DNA from: Sabulitectum sp036743055
GTDB taxonomy: Bacteria > Fermentibacterota > Fermentibacteria > Fermentibacterales > JCC-6
Length of the DNA: 27,161 bases
Direction: 5' to 3'
Assembly (NCBI GenBank): GCA_036743055.1
Contig: DAINQE010000031.1
Location: 1-27,161 of the forward strand
Part shown: piece by piece, positions 15,966-23,044 of the stretch
Layout: every line of letters starts with the position of its first letter
Position numbering within the stretch: position 1 is the first letter of the stretch
Program-made: the position numbers and the translations under genes
The notes under the pieces: generated by a model
Told to the model about the DNA's origin: nothing
The model's database searches: none
The model's input: the letters and a program-made list of their open reading frames with translations, nothing else

Positions 15966-16237
15966 CACGGAGCCTCCATGAGCATGAAGCTCTCCACCGG
16001 CATGGGCACCAGCCCCAGGGCCTCTCCGGCCTCTCGGAGCCTGGGGGGAGACTCCAGAACGGCTATCCTGGAGATAAGGGCCTGTCTGGTGCGGGAAAGG
16101 CTGTCGGTGGTTGCGGTCACATGGGCGTAATCCACCGATGCCGCCAGGTAGAAGTTCCTGCTTATCAGCTGGGCGACGAACACAGACATGAGTCCGGCGG
16201 CCGCTATCATGAGAAGCCTTCTTGCGTGCACCGTCAC
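15965..16237 (-). CDS. ftsL: cell division protein FtsL
   Basis: FtsL is a small bitopic divisome protein that pairs with FtsB through a coiled coil and activates FtsWI. The 90-residue protein starts at GTG (16237), overlapping the rsmH stop as GTGA, with GGGGGTGAG upstream. It has a short basic N-terminus, one membrane helix at about residues 8-26, a heptad-like region, and the FtsL/DivIC-type ending LESPPRLREAGEALGLVPM. The frame stays open upstream to 16426, but that lies over rsmH and looks non-natural. Assignment rests on size, topology, the C-terminal pattern and its place between rsmH and ftsI. Confidence 0.9.
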   Translation of the reverse strand: MTVHARRLLMIAAAGLMSVFVAQLISRNFYLAASVDYAHVTATTDSLSRTRQALISRIAVLESPPRLREAGEALGLVPMPVESFMLMEAP

Positions 16238-17091
16238 TGCCTCACCCCCAGTCTCAGCCTGGCGCTTCTGGCCCTGCCGTTCCGGGCCTTTTCCTCCCTG
16301 CCCGGGACCATCCATGGAGGGTCGAACTGCCGGAAGTGCTCCGAATCCCTGAAATGGAGCTTCACCATCCGGTCTTCCAGGGAATGGAAGGTGAGAATGG
16401 CCACCCTGCAACCGGGAGCGGTCCATAGATACATTTCCCCCAGGAGTTTCTCAAGGTGGTCCAGTTCTCCGTTCACGAAGATCCTGAAGGCCTGGAAGAC
16501 CCTGGAGAGGGCTTTCACGGGGTTGCCCTTCACGGCATGGCGAACGGCTTCCGCCAGGTCATCGGTGGTGTTCATGGAGGGGGAGCGCTTTATCGCCCTG
16601 GCTATCCCCCTGGATCGGCCTTCCTCGCCGTAGCGGTATATGATGTCGGCGATCTCCTTTTCGGTGAGGCTCCCCAGGATCTCTCCCAGGGGCTGCCCCT
16701 GAGCTGTGTCGAACCTCATGTCCAGCGGGCCCTGGATCCTGTGGGAAAATCCCCTTTCCGGGGAATCGAGCTGTATTGAACTCAGACCCAGGTCGAACAC
16801 CGCGGCGTCCGCCTGGGGTAATCCGTTCTTCTCAATTACAGCTGGAATGCCGGTGTAACTTTCCGCGAACACCCGTATCCGGGTTCCGTCGAACTCGGAC
16901 CTGAGCGCCTCCGCTGAGGAAGGGTCCCTCTCGAACGCCAGAACGGTGGCTTCAGGGAAAGCCTGTGCGATAAGCCTGGTGTGGCCGCCGCCCCCTGCCG
17001 TGCCGTCAATCGCCAGGGATACGGACCGGGGGAGGCCCTGGATGTACTCCAGAATCTCCCGGGGCATCACCGGCGTATGACCAGGTTCCAT
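16234..17091 (-). CDS. rsmH: 16S rRNA (cytosine1402-N4)-methyltransferase
   Basis: RsmH (formerly MraW) methylates N4 of C1402 in the 30S decoding centre using S-adenosylmethionine. The 285-residue protein starts MEPGHTPVMPREILEYI, has the cofactor loop DGTAGGGGHT (about 28-37), FDLGLSSIQLD, a helical insert with RYGEEGRSRGIARAI, and TFHSLEDRMVK near the C-terminus. ATG at 17091 follows GGGAG by seven bases; a TTG one codon upstream is less likely. It lies 11 bases after mraZ, the near-universal arrangement. Confidence 0.97.
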   Translation of the reverse strand: MEPGHTPVMPREILEYIQGLPRSVSLAIDGTAGGGGHTRLIAQAFPEATVLAFERDPSSAEALRSEFDGTRIRVFAESYTGIPAVIEKNGLPQADAAVFDLGLSSIQLDSPERGFSHRIQGPLDMRFDTAQGQPLGEILGSLTEKEIADIIYRYGEEGRSRGIARAIKRSPSMNTTDDLAEAVRHAVKGNPVKALSRVFQAFRIFVNGELDHLEKLLGEMYLWTAPGCRVAILTFHSLEDRMVKLHFRDSEHFRQFDPPWMVPGREEKARNGRARSARLRLGVRQ

Positions 17092-17102
17092 CAATGCGCT
17101 CC

Positions 17103-17537
17103 CTACAGAGGCAGATCAAGATCCTCGGCGATTTCCTCGCAGGACAGCTCTGAATCGTGGATGTATGACTGGTACCTTTGCGGGTTCCAGAGCTCTATCA
17201 CGTCGAATCGCCCAAGGAACATGACCTCGCCTGTTATTCCAGCTTTGTTTGCCAGCTCGGCTGGAATCGAGATCCGTCCCTGGGAATCAACACAGACAGC
17301 TTTCAGGTTCTGGGCCAGGCTTCGGTAGAGGAAGCGGGTCTTCTTGCTTCTGGGCTGGGAGAGGAGCTTGTCCTCGAGTTCCTGCCACCTCTGCTGGGGG
17401 TAGATGACCAGGCACCCCTCCATGCCCACGTTGAGATAGAGATCCTCTGCCGTGAGCTGCCTTCTGAACTGGGCGGGGATGCTGACCCTGCCCTTCTCGT
17501 CCAGCATGTGGGTATGGGTGCCAATGAAAGCTGTCAT
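17103..17537 (-). CDS. mraZ: transcriptional regulator MraZ
   Basis: MraZ is a ring-forming DNA-binding protein with two SpoVT-AbrB domains that controls the mra/dcw promoter. The 144-residue protein shows both repeats: DEKGRVSIP near residues 13-21 and DSQGRISIP near 84-92. In E. coli it represses its own promoter by binding TGGG repeats; a matching repeat array lies directly upstream here, so the same autoregulation is inferred. The start has GAAGGGAAC just before it. It is the first gene of the division cluster, and the predicted transcript has a leader of only about 14 bases. Confidence 0.97.
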   Translation of the reverse strand: MTAFIGTHTHMLDEKGRVSIPAQFRRQLTAEDLYLNVGMEGCLVIYPQQRWQELEDKLLSQPRSKKTRFLYRSLAQNLKAVCVDSQGRISIPAELANKAGITGEVMFLGRFDVIELWNPQRYQSYIHDSELSCEEIAEDLDLPL

Positions 17538-17557
17538 ACTTGTTCCCTTCCGGCGAT

Positions 17558-17586
17558 ATCATTACCCCACTTTAACCCACTGTCAA
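17558..17586 (-). promoter_or_regulatory. Pmra promoter of the dcw cluster
   Basis: Consensus -35 TTGACA (17586-17581), 17 bases, and -10 AATGAT (17563-17558, four of six). The predicted start is near 17551, just before the mraZ ribosome site. The elements are interleaved with TGGG repeats. It is the strongest -35 noticed in the window. Confidence 0.7.
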
Positions 17587-17610
17587 CCCACTCCATTCCA
17601 CTTTGCCCCA
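17565..17610 (-). promoter_or_regulatory. five-repeat MraZ operator
   Basis: Minus-strand repeats TGGGG (17610-17606), TGGAA (17600-17596), TGGGT (17590-17586), TGGGT (17579-17575) and TGGGG (17569-17565) are spaced 10, 10, 11 and 10 bases apart, about one helical turn. E. coli MraZ binds TGGGN repeats with 5-base gaps, the same period. The array covers the -35 and the spacer, so binding should block polymerase. Repeat two is degenerate. Confidence 0.75.
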
Positions 17611-17629
17611 CCATTCCGCCATAACGAAG

Positions 17630-17652
17630 AAAAAACGGGTTCGAAAACCCGT
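17630..17652 (-). terminator. Rho-independent terminator of the polysaccharide unit
   Basis: ACGGGTT (17652-17646), loop TTCG, AACCCGT (17641-17635), then a T run (17634-17630). The 7-bp stem with a stable TTCG loop lies 42 bases after the kinase stop and just upstream of the MraZ operator, insulating the two units. Confidence 0.85.
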
Positions 17653-17694
17653 GTTCCTAATAGCTATGTTGTTGAATCAGTTGCTTTTAGAGGA

Positions 17695-19893
17695 CTATTT
17701 CTCTTCGTAGTAGTACTTATACCTGTAGCCGTAGTAACTGTATGAGGTATATGTCCGGACAGGGTCGAAGTCGTTGAGCACCGCACCGGCGATGTGTGCC
17801 CCTGAACGGCCCAGCTTCTGCCAGACGCCCTGCACCACCTTCTGCTGAACCTTTCCGCACCTGCTGACCAGCAGAACGGTGTCCACCACCGGCGCCATGG
17901 CCACGGCATCTGTGACCACCGCGGCGGGTGGGCTGTCGATGATCAGGAGATCGAACCTCGCGGCGATCGCTTCGAAGAGGCCCCCGCTGACGGCGGCCTG
18001 TATAACTTCGGAGGGGTTGTGGGGTACATGGCCGCTGCATATCACCGAGAGACCGTCCACTGCAGTCCTGTTCAGTACCTCTTCCATGGTGGCGGTTCCC
18101 ACCACCAGCTCGGTGAACCCGGGTTTCCTCCTGAAGCCGAAGACCTTGTTTATCACCGGTCTTCTCAGGTCGCAGTCCAGGAGAACCACCTTCTTCCCCG
18201 CCTGGGCTTCAGCCACCGCCAGGTTGGATGAGATGCTGGATTTCCCCTCCTGGGGTCCTGAACTGGTGACCAGTATGGTCCTTATGGTCTCACTGGGTCT
18301 TGCGAAGGAGAGGCTCGTGCGCAGGTCGCGCACCGCTTCGGAAACCGGCGACTTGGGATGTTCTATCACTGAAATGACGATGTTCCCCTTTTCCGGACCT
18401 GTCTTGAAACCGGGGATCACTCCCACGAGGGGGATGCCGAACTTCTCCAGATGCTCCGGGCTGCGCACTGTGCTGTCGATCTGATTGAGAAGGAACACCA
18501 CTCCAACACCCGCCGCAAGACCCACCAGTATACCCATAATGAGGTTCCTTCTGGTGGTTGGCCTTATCATTCCTCCGGGCAGTGCGGTGTCCACGATGGT
18601 TACATTACCCATCTGACCCACCTCGGCGATCCTCACCTCCTCGAACCTTGTTCGGAGAAGGATGTAGATGTTCTCGTTCACGGTTCTGTTTCGCTCAAGG
18701 GAAACAAGCTGGAATTCCATTTCCGGGAGGTCGGAGATCGAGTTCGAGAGTTCTGCAACCACCGCCGCAAGCGCCCTTTCCCTTGCCAGCGATGACCTGT
18801 ACTCGCCTTCAGCGGCTGCTATAGCGGAAACCAGTTCCTCTATTCCCCTTTCAGGGTCCTGGGGATAATCCATACCGGGCACCGCCGCCAGGGCCTGTGT
18901 CAGTTCATCCCGGCGTGTTTGAATCCTCCGCTCCATCTCCCTGACCGGGTCTGAATCCGGTTCCGCTCCCTGGGCCAGCAGGGACGCCCTTGCTCCCTCG
19001 TAGGCTGCCAGATCGCTCTGTATGCTCAGTATGTATTCGCTGTTGGCGTTCACCAGGTCGTCGGTGATACGTTCCCTCTGTTCACCCAGGAGCCCTGACA
19101 GATAGTCCCTTCTCACCCTGGCTGCAGCGGCGTTGGTGGACGCGGTGCGCATCTGGGTCTCGAAACTGGCCATGTTGTTGATCATGTTCCTGGTTTCGGT
19201 CTCTATCTCGGTGATGCCGTTCTCCTCCTTGAAGGTGAGCAGCTCGTTCTCAGAGGCATCCAGCTGGGAGGCTATCTGTTCAAGCTGATCCTCCAGGAAG
19301 AGCCTTACCTCCCTGTTCTCCCCCCGGGCCTGCCTCTGGTTCCATCTGTAGTAAACATGGAGCACCAGATTGGTCACAACTGCGGAGGCCTCGGGGCTGT
19401 AGCCGGTTCCCGTGAGAACGAAGAAGTCGGTGTCCTTTATCCAGCTGACGGAGACCCGGGACTGGGCTATCCCCACCAGCCCGTTCCGTATGTACTGGCT
19501 TTCGGGAACGCTTCCGTTGAAGAGAATGGAAATGAGGCTGTCCGAATCCGGGGAACGGAGAACGGAATCGGCAACCTGCTCCGCCATGGCCCTGCTGTTG
19601 ATGAGGTGGATCTGATCGTTCCTTATGGCGTCCATCTGGAACCAGGACGTTCCGGGCATGTCCAGCGTTCGGGCCATGCTGTTGTCGCTGGTGTAGATGA
19701 AGGTGGAGCTGGAACTGTAAACCGGCGTGGTGGTCCTGTTCACGTACCCGGCGGCCAGGAGGCCCGCCAGAACGAAGGCAAGTATGATCCACTTCCCCCT
19801 GCGGAGCATCCACAGGTAGTAGTTGAGATCGATGGACTCCTCTTCCCTGGGATCGAAGGAATCAGGATAGCCGCCCGGGGGTGGATGGTTCAT
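17695..19893 (-). CDS. Wzc-like polysaccharide chain-length regulator with BY-kinase domain
   Basis: The 732-residue inner-membrane protein has an N-terminal Wzz domain (about 20-470) with helices near 35-52 and 450-470 and a periplasmic coiled-coil region between. A cytoplasmic bacterial tyrosine-kinase domain follows: Walker A GPQEGKSS (about 545-552), Walker A' VVLLDCDLRRP (about 567-577) and Walker B LLIIDSPP (about 646-653). The last 18 residues hold nine tyrosines (YTSYSYYGYRYKYYYEEK), the usual autophosphorylation cluster. Such proteins cycle between phosphorylated and free states to control export and length of capsule or exopolysaccharide. The ATG overlaps the upstream SLBB gene (ATGA). 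The single-chain layout is the one typical of Gram-negative bacteria. Confidence 0.93.
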   Translation of the reverse strand: MNHPPPGGYPDSFDPREEESIDLNYYLWMLRRGKWIILAFVLAGLLAAGYVNRTTTPVYSSSSTFIYTSDNSMARTLDMPGTSWFQMDAIRNDQIHLINSRAMAEQVADSVLRSPDSDSLISILFNGSVPESQYIRNGLVGIAQSRVSVSWIKDTDFFVLTGTGYSPEASAVVTNLVLHVYYRWNQRQARGENREVRLFLEDQLEQIASQLDASENELLTFKEENGITEIETETRNMINNMASFETQMRTASTNAAAARVRRDYLSGLLGEQRERITDDLVNANSEYILSIQSDLAAYEGARASLLAQGAEPDSDPVREMERRIQTRRDELTQALAAVPGMDYPQDPERGIEELVSAIAAAEGEYRSSLARERALAAVVAELSNSISDLPEMEFQLVSLERNRTVNENIYILLRTRFEEVRIAEVGQMGNVTIVDTALPGGMIRPTTRRNLIMGILVGLAAGVGVVFLLNQIDSTVRSPEHLEKFGIPLVGVIPGFKTGPEKGNIVISVIEHPKSPVSEAVRDLRTSLSFARPSETIRTILVTSSGPQEGKSSISSNLAVAEAQAGKKVVLLDCDLRRPVINKVFGFRRKPGFTELVVGTATMEEVLNRTAVDGLSVICSGHVPHNPSEVIQAAVSGGLFEAIAARFDLLIIDSPPAAVVTDAVAMAPVVDTVLLVSRCGKVQQKVVQGVWQKLGRSGAHIAGAVLNDFDPVRTYTSYSYYGYRYKYYYEEK

Positions 19894-20312
19894 GACCTGC
19901 TCATGACCCAGATCACGTTGGCCATGATCAGTATCTTGTAGCTGAAGTCAACCACATCCTTCCACCATTCGTAGTCGGAACGGCCCAGATAAACCGTGGC
20001 ATCCGGCTCCATCCGGGGCATGGGAGCACCGTTGCCGTTCAGGAAGGCTGAAAGGTCGTAGTTCATCTCTATGCCGGTGGATACGATCCTCACGGCAGAA
20101 AGATCCGCATCGGAAAGGGGCCCACCCGCCGCCGACAGGGCGTCGCGGAGGTCGGAATCCCATGGGATGAGGTGCATACCCGGATTCCTGACCTGACCCC
20201 AGACATTCACCGGCATGGTCACATCACCTGCATCAATGCCGGTAACAGTATAGTCGCCGGCGGCGGCTGCGAGGAACACAGCCGCCATCACCGGGACAAG
20301 GAAAACTCTCAC
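19890..20312 (-). CDS. small SLBB-domain polysaccharide export protein
   Basis: The 140-residue protein has a signal peptide (MRVFLVPVMAAVFLAAAA), then one SLBB-like beta-grasp domain (VNVWGQVRNPGMHLIPWDSD and on, about 35-85), a polar stretch and a C-terminal hydrophobic helix (YKILIMANVIWVM, about 124-136). SLBB domains occur in Wza-type outer-membrane export proteins, but the N-terminal Poly_export domain is missing. It may be a periplasmic partner linking the kinase to a channel encoded elsewhere. The GTG start at 20312 overlaps the upstream dehydrogenase stop (GTGA) with AAGGTG before it; a longer frame to 20399 has no signal peptide at its start. Confidence 0.8.
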   Translation of the reverse strand: MRVFLVPVMAAVFLAAAAGDYTVTGIDAGDVTMPVNVWGQVRNPGMHLIPWDSDLRDALSAAGGPLSDADLSAVRIVSTGIEMNYDLSAFLNGNGAPMPRMEPDATVYLGRSDYEWWKDVVDFSYKILIMANVIWVMSRS

Positions 20313-21628
20313 GCCTTGAACACCTTTTCGCCGGCACCGGAAACGCCTTCGCAGGCGTTCCTGGTGTCCACCACTATGCTGCTGTTGTCCACGATCCACT
20401 GATAATCATAGCAGTCGTGGTTGGTTATGACAACGGCGCAGTCGTACTCTCCGAGGGTTGCCTCGGTAAGCTCCACCGACCGGGGCTGAAGGTTCGTCTG
20501 TCGGGTGGTGGCCGGTATGGACGGTATGAACGGGTCGTTGTAATCAACCAGAGCCCCGCGGTCCATCAGCTTCTTCATCACTTTGAGGGCCGGGGTTTCC
20601 CTGTAGTCGTCGATATTGGGCTTGTAGGCCATTCCCAGGATCAGGATGCGGCTTCCGTTCACCGACTTCCTCGCGGTATTCAGAGCGTCCCCTATCCTCT
20701 CCACCACATACTCGGGCATGGAGGTGTTTATCTCCCCCGCCAGCTCGATGAACTTGGTGGGCATCTCGAACTGGTGAGCCTTCCAGGTGAGGTAGAAGGG
20801 ATCGATGGGAATGCAGTGCCCGCCAAGACCGGGGCCCGGATAGAAGGGGGTGAAACCGAAGGGCTTGGTGGCCGCCGCTTCAATGACCTCCCAAATATCT
20901 ATTCCCATATGGTGAGCAAGCACCTTGAGCTCGTTGACAAGGGCGATGTTAACCGCCCTGTACGTGTTCTCCATGATCTTGGCCATTTCGGCCACCTCGG
21001 GTGAACTCACGGGAACGATGTTGTCTATTGCGAAACCGTAGACGAAAACACTGGCTTCGGTGCAGGCCTGGGTAAGACCGCCGACAAGCTTCGGTATGGT
21101 CCTGGTGTTGAAGTCCTTGTTCCCCGGGTCCTCCCTTTCAGGGGAGAAGGCAATGTGGAAATCGGTGCCGGCCTTGAGCCCGCTCTCCTCCAGTACAGGA
21201 ACCATCTCCTCCCTGGTGGTGCCGGGGTAGGTGGTGGATTCCAGTATCACCAGCTGACCGGGCTTGAGGTATTTCGCCGTTTCCCTGCATGAGTTGATCA
21301 CGAAGCTAAGGTCCGGCTGCCTGCTCTGCCCCAGGGGAGTTGGCACCGCGATGAGAATTGCGTCAGCCTGGGAAAGAACGGAGAAGTCGGTTGTGGCATG
21401 CAGGTTCCCCGTATCCATGGCGCCGGCGATCTTATCGTCGGGGAAGTGCTTCAGGTAGCTCTTCTTTTTCTCCAGCATCAGGGGCTTCTGAGGATCCACA
21501 TCCACCCCGAGCACCCTGCAGCCGCCAAGGGCGAACTCCATTGCCAGGGGAAGCCCCACATAACCAAGACCGATCACACCAATGACAGGCTTCTCCCTGC
21601 CAGCCATGCGTTCCTGGAACGGGCTCAT
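20309..21628 (-). CDS. nucleotide-sugar 6-dehydrogenase, UDP-ManNAc/UDP-GlcNAc type
   Basis: The enzyme oxidises C6 of a UDP-N-acetylhexosamine to the uronic acid with two NAD+. The 439-residue protein has the NAD loop GLGYVG (20-25), TPLGQSRQPDLS near residue 98, ESTTYPGTT, and the catalytic cysteine in GLGGHCIPIDPFYL (about 271). GGHCIPIDP distinguishes the WecC/WbpA group from UDP-glucose enzymes, which have GGSCFPKD. Which epimer is used cannot be told. ATG at 21628 overlaps the neighbouring dehydrogenase stop (ATGA); a longer frame to 21772 lies over that gene. Confidence 0.9.
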   Translation of the reverse strand: MSPFQERMAGREKPVIGVIGLGYVGLPLAMEFALGGCRVLGVDVDPQKPLMLEKKKSYLKHFPDDKIAGAMDTGNLHATTDFSVLSQADAILIAVPTPLGQSRQPDLSFVINSCRETAKYLKPGQLVILESTTYPGTTREEMVPVLEESGLKAGTDFHIAFSPEREDPGNKDFNTRTIPKLVGGLTQACTEASVFVYGFAIDNIVPVSSPEVAEMAKIMENTYRAVNIALVNELKVLAHHMGIDIWEVIEAAATKPFGFTPFYPGPGLGGHCIPIDPFYLTWKAHQFEMPTKFIELAGEINTSMPEYVVERIGDALNTARKSVNGSRILILGMAYKPNIDDYRETPALKVMKKLMDRGALVDYNDPFIPSIPATTRQTNLQPRSVELTEATLGEYDCAVVITNHDCYDYQWIVDNSSIVVDTRNACEGVSGAGEKVFKA

Positions 21629-22932
21629 TCCTCGCCCCTTCCTATGCCGTGATAGATGAAGCCCATCTTCCTGAGCATTTTCGGGTTCCATATGTTCCTG
21701 CCGTCGAATATGATCTTCCGTTTCAGCGTATCCGCGATACGCTCGAAGTCCGGCTCCCTGAACTCGGTCCACTCGGTGATCAGGAGGAGGGCATCTGCTC
21801 CCTCCAGGGCATCGTAGCTCGCTTCAGTGTACTCGATGCGGTCGCCCAGGAGCTTTCTGGCATACTCCGCAGCCTCGGGATCATATGCTTTGACCGAACC
21901 GCCCCTTTCCAGAAGTTCGTTTATTATCACCAGTGAGGGTGCTTCCCTCATGTCATCGGTGTTGGGCTTGAAGGAGAGGCCCCAGACACCGAAGGTATGC
22001 CCTGTGAGATCTTCACCGAAAACCGAGCTTATCTTCCTCCCCATGACCTTCTTCTGGGCCACGTTCACCTCGGTTACCGCCTGAAGGATGTTCAGGTGGC
22101 AGCCATAGCTGTCGGAGGTGTGCCTCAGGGCCTTCACGTCCTTGGGAAAACAGCTCCCGCCATAGCCCACACCGGGAAAGATGAAATGGGGGCCTATGCG
22201 CCTGTCACTGCCTATTCCACGCCTTATGTCCTGAACATCGGCTCCCACAACGTCGCAGAGGTTGGCTATCTCGTTCATGAAGCTTATCTTGGTGGCGAGA
22301 AGGCTGTTAGCCACGTACTTGGTCAGCTCCGCCGACCTGTTGCTCATTATGTAAATGGGATTGTTGGTTCGCACGAAGGGGCGGTAAAGCTCCTGCATCA
22401 CCTCGGCGACCTCTTCGCTGTCGGTTCCAACGACTACCCTGTCGGGCTTCATGAAATCGTCGATGGCAGCGCCCTCCTTGAGGAACTCCGGGTTACTCAC
22501 CACATCCACCCTGTATTCGGTGTACTTCCTCACTTCGTTCTTCACCAGTTCGGCTGTCCCCACCGGGACGGTGCTCTTGTTCACCACCACTGTGGGGCCC
22601 TCCATGGCCCTTCCGATGTCGGCGGCAACCGAAAGAACGTGCTGAAGATCCGCGCTGCCATCCTCTTCCGGGGGTGTACCCACCGCGATGAAAACTATCC
22701 TGCTTTTTTTAACGGCTGCGCCGGTGTCCGTTGAGAAGGAGAGTCTCTTCTCCTTCACGTTCCTCTCGATGAGAACGTCGAGCCCCGGTTCGTATATGGG
22801 AAGGATGCCCTTTTCGAGCCCCTCTATCTTCTCCTCGTCCTTGTCCACGGAAATGACCGTATTGCCCATCTCCGCAAGGCATGCCGCCGCGACAAGGCCC
22901 ACATATCCGCTGCCTACCACTGCTATTTTCAT
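21625..22932 (-). CDS. ugd: UDP-glucose 6-dehydrogenase
   Basis: This enzyme converts UDP-glucose to UDP-glucuronate, a precursor of acidic capsule and exopolysaccharide. The 435-residue protein begins MKIAVVGSGYVGLVAA with the NAD loop GSGYVG (7-12), has STVPVGT and NPEFLKEGAAIDDF in the substrate region, and the catalytic cysteine in GVGYGGSCFPKD near residue 260. ATG at 22932 follows GAGGAG by seven bases; the in-frame start at 23013 is rejected because it lies at the candidate promoter and lacks family similarity. It is the first gene of the four-gene unit. Length is typical of the TuaD/Ugd group. Confidence 0.94.
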   Translation of the reverse strand: MKIAVVGSGYVGLVAAACLAEMGNTVISVDKDEEKIEGLEKGILPIYEPGLDVLIERNVKEKRLSFSTDTGAAVKKSRIVFIAVGTPPEEDGSADLQHVLSVAADIGRAMEGPTVVVNKSTVPVGTAELVKNEVRKYTEYRVDVVSNPEFLKEGAAIDDFMKPDRVVVGTDSEEVAEVMQELYRPFVRTNNPIYIMSNRSAELTKYVANSLLATKISFMNEIANLCDVVGADVQDIRRGIGSDRRIGPHFIFPGVGYGGSCFPKDVKALRHTSDSYGCHLNILQAVTEVNVAQKKVMGRKISSVFGEDLTGHTFGVWGLSFKPNTDDMREAPSLVIINELLERGGSVKAYDPEAAEYARKLLGDRIEYTEASYDALEGADALLLITEWTEFREPDFERIADTLKRKIIFDGRNIWNPKMLRKMGFIYHGIGRGEE

Positions 22933-23003
22933 TCGGTTTCTCCTCTTCACAGGGAGTATTGAAGACTGGATTCTGCCTGGTTTCACAGGTTCCGTGAACG
23001 GTG

Positions 23004-23032
23004 AGAATACCAAAAGAAGGCTCTTTTGTAAA
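23004..23032 (-). promoter_or_regulatory. candidate promoter of the polysaccharide unit, with palindromic spacer
   Basis: TTTACA (23032-23027, five of six), 17 bases, TATTCT (23009-23004, four of six). The expected start near 22997 gives a leader of about 65 bases to ugd. A perfect 7-bp inverted repeat (CAAAAGA, 4 bases, TCTTTTG; 23028-23011) fills the spacer and could be an operator. Confidence 0.5.
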
Positions 23033-23044
23033 GATTCCGGGAAG

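Noticed and set aside
20313..20399. Upstream extension of the SLBB gene
   Set aside because: It would bury the signal peptide behind an Arg-rich stretch read from the 3' end of the dehydrogenase gene; the GTG at 20312 gives a clean signal peptide and a 4-base overlap.
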